DNA from: Myxococcales bacterium
GTDB lineage: Bacteria > Myxococcota_A > UBA9160 > UBA4427
DNA length: 64,000 nucleotides
NCBI GenBank assembly: GCA_022563535.1
Contig: JADFNE010000001.1
Coordinates: 85,964 to 149,963, forward strand
Direction of reading: 5' to 3'
The notes under the pieces were generated by a model. That model did no database searches and was not told where the DNA came from. It saw nothing but the letters and a program-made list of their open reading frames with translations. A program made the translations under genes and the position numbers. This document shows, one piece after another, positions 60,280-64,000 of the stretch. Positions within the stretch are counted from its first letter, which is position 1. Each line of letters starts with the position of its first letter.

Positions 60280-62220
60280 TTAGAAGAGCGTGATCCCGGC
60301 AAGCGCGAAGGCTACGCCCACAACGCCTCCCACGATCTGAATGACCACGCCCGGCCACAGGCTCAGGGATCGTTCGCGGATCATGGCCAACGCGGCGCCC
60401 GCAGCCAGCGCTGTCGCGCCGATGACGGCGACCTCCAGAAGGCCTTGTGGGAACGGATCCGCTGCGGTGATGTTCCACGCCAGTGCCGCTGTCGTGTAGA
60501 CCAACATGTAAAAGAAGGTCGAAACCGACGCTGCCCGCGAGAACATCCAGGGGCCTGCGACTCGCTGGATCGGGCCCTGAAACAGGAACCATCCATGCAC
60601 CGCGCCGCGGAACCAGGCTTCGCAGGCAATGGCGGCCAGTGTCGTGACGCCGAGCGCGATGAGCAGGGACGCGGGCTCGAGTGCGAGTCCGTGTGGGGCC
60701 CATACGTTTGCCGGAACGGAGCACGCGATCACGATGGGTGCGAGGTAGAGCCAGTCGTGTCCGGCGGGTCTGCGCCAACCGAACATCCACAAGCGACCTC
60801 CGGAAGCGCTGAGAGACGCGGGAAGAGCAATCGTGAGCGTCACCAACGACATTGCGATCAATCCGGCGCCCCCTGCGGTCATCGCTTCCAGGGCGCCGCC
60901 GCGCGGTTGCGAGATCATCGTCGCGATGAACGCGGCGAATCCGCAGGCGACGACCAGGCTCGCGGTCAGGAACGACGTCGCGAGCCAGGGCCAAACTCGC
61001 TCGCGTTTGCTTGTGAGTCGATAGGCTTGCCGAAGGACACGCAAAATTTCGCTCGGCGGGAGTTGGGTTCCCGATACCCGGGGCGAACCGCCAATGTCGT
61101 CGGAGCCTCCCCAGCGATTGCTGGCGGGCCGACCGTTGACCGCGGGATCGACGATGTTGAGCAGATCGTAAGTCGCTCCGAGATCAAAGTTCAAAATCGC
61201 AGAGACCCGGCGCAAAGTGTAATGACGATATTTCCCGTCTTTCCATTTTTCGAGAGCGATGATTCCGAGTTGGTCACCAAAACGATTTTTGAGTCTGCGC
61301 TCAGCTTCATAAATTCCGGACTGGTCCCTGCAGGCCACCGCGACCTTGCGATCTGCGATTTCCAGATGTCCCAAAATTTCTTCGATGCTGGTGTGGTCCT
61401 GAAAATCGGCTCTTGTGTAAACGAGTCGATCGATTTCCCCCAACATGGCCGCGGCGAATTCGCGCCAATCGAGGTCGGGCCACCGCTCCTTGGTGCGATA
61501 TTCCTTTTCCCGGGTGTAGAGGTTGTCGAGTCGGCCGCGGGCTTCGCGCAAGGTGTTCTGGGTGAGGCCACAGAAGTCGGCGAGTTCGGAGCCGTTTGCG
61601 TCGATCGCACCCTCGAGTCGCAGCAGGGGCAGCAGCACGTCCTTGGATCGGCTGCTGAGCTTCGGGACCCTGCGGAAGTTCAACAGCACCCAGATTGCAA
61701 ACAAAGTGTCGAGATCGGGTTCGCTCGCGAAGAGCGTCCAGTCTCCTTCGTCGAGCTCAATGCCGTTCACCACCAGCACCAGTGCCTGCTCGCAGGTCGC
61801 CAGCGTGAAGGGACGGATGACCCCTTGATGGTGATCCAGGTTGTAGAATCGGGACCTGTTGTCGAGCTTGGGCGGAAAGTGGCCGGCGCCATCCAGGAAA
61901 ATCACGCGGCCGCCCATTCCGCGAGCGTCCGATTCTGAAAACGTTTGCTTCGGATCGATGCAGACGCGAACCCGGGGCGCGTCGTCGCAGTGCAGGAAGT
62001 AGCCGTCTTCCGACTTGCGAACCTCGTAACGGTCCGGCACTGCAGGAGGAATCCCCGGAGTTTCCGACAGCGCGGACTCGGCCAGAGGACTGCGATGGGT
62101 GCCCAGCCAGGGCCGCCGCTTCTCCGCTGGCGTATCCGCACGCTGCGAATCGATCTCGCTGCCAGCCGGCCGCGGTACTTGTAGCGGCAGATCGGGGGTC
62201 CACTTTCTTCGATCAGTCAT
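60280..62220 (-). CDS. DHH/DHHA1-like domain fused to a CPBP-like (Abi) membrane domain
   Basis: 646 residues. After a polar leader of about 90 residues, residues 95-385 look like a DHH phosphoesterase: FYNLDHHQGVIRPFTLATCEQALVL (Asp129-His130-His131), SEPDLDTLFAIWVLL with an Asp pair, a helical middle, and a DHHA1-like end (KVAVACRDQSGIYEAERRL; ASNRWGGSDDIGGSPRVSG in place of GGGGH). From about 425 there are eight or so membrane spans with the CPBP motif CEAWFRGAVHGWF (Glu534); the second Glu of EExxxR is Ala. This points to an intracellular sensor or nucleotide-type domain tied to a membrane-protease-like domain. No description of this fusion is known to me. ATG 62220 fits; converges on the ACAD gene. 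Confidence 0.72.
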   Translation of the reverse strand: MTDRRKWTPDLPLQVPRPAGSEIDSQRADTPAEKRRPWLGTHRSPLAESALSETPGIPPAVPDRYEVRKSEDGYFLHCDDAPRVRVCIDPKQTFSESDARGMGGRVIFLDGAGHFPPKLDNRSRFYNLDHHQGVIRPFTLATCEQALVLVVNGIELDEGDWTLFASEPDLDTLFAIWVLLNFRRVPKLSSRSKDVLLPLLRLEGAIDANGSELADFCGLTQNTLREARGRLDNLYTREKEYRTKERWPDLDWREFAAAMLGEIDRLVYTRADFQDHTSIEEILGHLEIADRKVAVACRDQSGIYEAERRLKNRFGDQLGIIALEKWKDGKYRHYTLRRVSAILNFDLGATYDLLNIVDPAVNGRPASNRWGGSDDIGGSPRVSGTQLPPSEILRVLRQAYRLTSKRERVWPWLATSFLTASLVVACGFAAFIATMISQPRGGALEAMTAGGAGLIAMSLVTLTIALPASLSASGGRLWMFGWRRPAGHDWLYLAPIVIACSVPANVWAPHGLALEPASLLIALGVTTLAAIACEAWFRGAVHGWFLFQGPIQRVAGPWMFSRAASVSTFFYMLVYTTAALAWNITAADPFPQGLLEVAVIGATALAAGAALAMIRERSLSLWPGVVIQIVGGVVGVAFALAGITLF

Positions 62221-62490
62221 AGGCGGTGCCAGAGTGTGCCCGACTTGTCTCTTCGCTTCCCGTGAAGCGCGACCAAAAAAACCCTTTGTCGCAAGGTTGC
62301 ACCGCAAGCCTCCGAGATGGAAGGGGATTTTTCTGATGACCTGTGGGGAGTCGCGGACCTGGGGGTTCGAGAAGCGTGGGAAATCAAGGCGGATCGCACT
62401 TCGCGTGTCGCGGACGCCGAAGCTTCCGAACCACTTCTCTATGTCGTTCGCGTCTTCGGTAAAGAGACGCGCCCTGAAACACGGCGCAGT

Positions 62491-63723
62491 TCAGGAAGGC
62501 AGGCGGCTCAGTATTTTGTCTGCGGCGATTCTCGGTGTGAGGTCGGGTGCGATCTGTTTGCCGACTTCCCGGGCTCGATGCGAGAGGAACTCGTTATCGA
62601 GAACGCTCGCGATCAACTCACTCAATCGATTCGCCGTCAAACGCGCCCGTGGAAGTGGCGCCGGTGCGAGACCCAGGTTCATGATTCGCTTGCCCCACCA
62701 GTACTGATCGAGAAGATGGGGAACGATGACCTGCGGCACGCCCGCTTGTGCGACGCGAGTGGTGGTGCCGGCGCCCCCGTGGTGGACAACCGCAGCGCAA
62801 CGCGGAAAGAGCGAGGCATGAGAGACCGGGCCGGTGCGAATGACGTTTTCGGGAAGGGCGCCTTCCCCGAGCCCGGCCCAGCCTTCGGATACGATCGCGC
62901 GGCAACCGACACGTTCGATTGCTTGCAAAATCAAGCGTGTCGTCGCTACAGGGGTGGCATCGGTCATGCTGCCGAAACCGACATAGACCGGCGGGCTTCC
63001 CTGCGCGAGGAAATTTTCGAGTTTCTCGGGTAGGGGTTCGATGTCGTGGTCGTGGATGCAACCGAGCTGCTCCACGGGCATGCTGCATTCAGAGGGAACC
63101 GGCGCCAGCAATGGATCGGTCGCGAGGATCGGGTGCTCCGACAAGATATGGCTGTAGCCGTGTCCTGTTTTTCCGAGGCCGAGATATTTTTTGCGCGCGC
63201 GATTGAGTCCAAAACGAGTCAGTGCGTCGAACGGCCCGAGCAACATCCGCCAGGCAATCTTGTTTGCCCAGGGCGGCAGAGCCTGGCTGGGAATGAACGG
63301 CGGACTGTGTTCTTGCGAAGGCAGCATGACGGGGCAGAACATGACGTAGCGATAGGGGATGCCGTGCAACTCGGCGACACTTCCCCCTGCGAACTGCACT
63401 CCAGCTCCCAGAATCAGATCCGCATCCTCGGTGGCATCCGGAAGTCGCGTGAACTGCTTGTGCATGCTGTCTTTGAAATACTCGAACTGCGCCCGATTGG
63501 CCCCGAGTCCCCGGCTCGATATCGCGGTTGCGACTCTGCCCAGAAACTCCCGAGTGTCGCTTCCTACTTCGCGGTACTCGAAGTTGTTGGTTGCTGCGAA
63601 CGTCGCGAAGTTGCGAGGGCCGCAGAATACGACCTCATGCCCGGCAGCCTGGAAGGCATTGCCGAGGGAGAACATGGGGTAGACATCGCCGCGAGTACCT
63701 TCGACAGCAAGAGCAATGCGCAT
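62491..63723 (-). CDS. UGT/MGT-type glycosyltransferase (GT1 family)
   Basis: 410 residues with a GT-B fold. The N-terminal domain begins MRIALAVEGTRGDVYPMFSLGNAF and contains HEVVFCGPRNF, as in sterol- and antibiotic-glucosyltransferases. The C-terminal donor motif is PVYVGFGSMTD, then FPRCAAVVHHGGAGTTTRVAQAGVPQVIVPHLLDQYWWGKR, complete and unbroken. It transfers a sugar, probably glucose, from UDP-sugar to a lipid or other hydrophobic acceptor. ATG 63723 has GGAGG eight bases ahead; the open frame to 63768 adds a non-family leader. It is upstream of the DHH-CPBP gene across a 270-bp gap with no other feature. Confidence 0.92.
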   Translation of the reverse strand: MRIALAVEGTRGDVYPMFSLGNAFQAAGHEVVFCGPRNFATFAATNNFEYREVGSDTREFLGRVATAISSRGLGANRAQFEYFKDSMHKQFTRLPDATEDADLILGAGVQFAGGSVAELHGIPYRYVMFCPVMLPSQEHSPPFIPSQALPPWANKIAWRMLLGPFDALTRFGLNRARKKYLGLGKTGHGYSHILSEHPILATDPLLAPVPSECSMPVEQLGCIHDHDIEPLPEKLENFLAQGSPPVYVGFGSMTDATPVATTRLILQAIERVGCRAIVSEGWAGLGEGALPENVIRTGPVSHASLFPRCAAVVHHGGAGTTTRVAQAGVPQVIVPHLLDQYWWGKRIMNLGLAPAPLPRARLTANRLSELIASVLDNEFLSHRAREVGKQIAPDLTPRIAADKILSRLPS

Positions 63724-63777
63724 CGGTGAGCCTCCGCAAAAGGGTTCCCCTCCCTCTCCCGCAGTCACTGCCCACTT

Positions 63778-64000
63778 CTATCGCGAGCGCGAGGAATGAG
63801 CTTTAGAGGTAATTGGGCGGGGGGTTGCTGCCGTCGCTACATCCGCAACAGGCGTGCGACTGACGTGCAAGTAGAACCCTGCATGCACAAACATTGAAAC
63901 CACCGGAAGCCCGGGGTCCTTGGTGTGTCGACTCACGAGAAGGTAAAGGGGTGCATAGTTCATGATCTCGAACTTGAGATCACTCGTAGGATCCAAGGCG
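63778..64000 (-). CDS. Partial hypothetical protein (5' end beyond the window)
   Basis: The frame enters from the right edge and stops at 63778, giving about 73 C-terminal residues (LKFEIMNYAPLYLLVSRHT, then GFYLHVSRTPVADVATAATP). The end is Ser/Arg/Pro-rich. No family is recognised and the piece is too short to judge, but the open frame with ordinary codons makes a gene end plausible. Confidence 0.3.
   Translation of the reverse strand, partial: ALDPTSDLKFEIMNYAPLYLLVSRHTKDPGLPVVSMFVHAGFYLHVSRTPVADVATAATPRPITSKAHSSRSR

Noticed and set aside
1-64000. tRNA, rRNA, CRISPR array, phage or insertion-sequence genes
   Set aside because: I looked through the gaps by eye and saw no T-loop-like GGTTCGA-type context with a fold, no regular repeats with spacers and no transposase or integrase; a computational search would be decisive.

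Overview
The window reads as chromosomal DNA of a GC-rich, aerobic, Gram-negative bacterium of the former Deltaproteobacteria (Myxococcota- or Binatota-like). Reasons: GC-rich coding with many GTG/TTG starts; several signal-peptide beta-barrel outer-membrane proteins; oxygen-dependent coproporphyrinogen oxidase; a subtilisin with a Myxococcales-type Cys-rich CGNG...GEACDDGN repeat; many sulfatase-like proteins; and much acyl-CoA, steroid-like and SDR metabolism. The assignment is an inference from gene content. No rRNA, tRNA, CRISPR array, phage or transposase was seen.

Layout. 1-7.5 kb: a cut-off methyltransferase, GST, a dienoyl-CoA-isomerase-like crotonase, a flippase-like membrane protein, a hydrolase, an Asp/Glu-racemase-like enzyme, an unusual thioredoxin-like/APS-reductase-like fusion and a hexose-6-phosphate mutarotase. 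7.5-17 kb: three sulfatase-fold proteins, two of them fused to large polytopic membrane modules, then a spermidine-synthase-like protein and a paraoxonase-like lipoprotein. 17-26 kb: an SSB-tailed DUF3127 protein, hemolysin III, a coupled zinc-ribbon/UreH-like/membrane-protein operon, two paralogous beta-barrels, a BAX-inhibitor-1 protein, a hotdog thioesterase and hemF. 26-32 kb: a TrmA/RlmD-like methyltransferase, YgiQ, an MBL hydrolase and the subtilisin.

32-44 kb: KstD-like flavoprotein, SDR, rhomboid, beta-barrel, membrane PAS histidine kinase, a three-gene operon (APH-like kinase, sulfotransferase, class-III aminotransferase), thiolase and DoxX. 44-47 kb: an AT-richer intergenic block with two long inverted repeats, then a two-subunit Na+/solute symporter. 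47-54 kb: a 2OG-Fe(II) oxygenase, a glycine-betaine-type ABC importer with substrate-binding domain fused in front of the permease, a Tat-exported ferredoxin-tailed aldo/keto reductase, a zinc alcohol dehydrogenase and an SDR. 54-64 kb: a coupled DUF3604/parvulin pair, a prepilin-peptidase-like protein without catalytic aspartates, a small conserved-looking protein, a pair of acyl-CoA dehydrogenases, a DHH-like/CPBP fusion, a UGT-type glycosyltransferase and a cut-off gene.

Working together: the crotonase, ACAD pair, thiolase, KstD-like and SDR genes point to catabolism of fatty or steroid-like CoA substrates. The membrane sulfatase fusions, glycosyltransferase and beta-barrels point to envelope construction or modification. 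The least explained items are the DHH-CPBP fusion, the APS-reductase-like protein lacking its catalytic cysteine, and the threonine-type sulfatase cluster.
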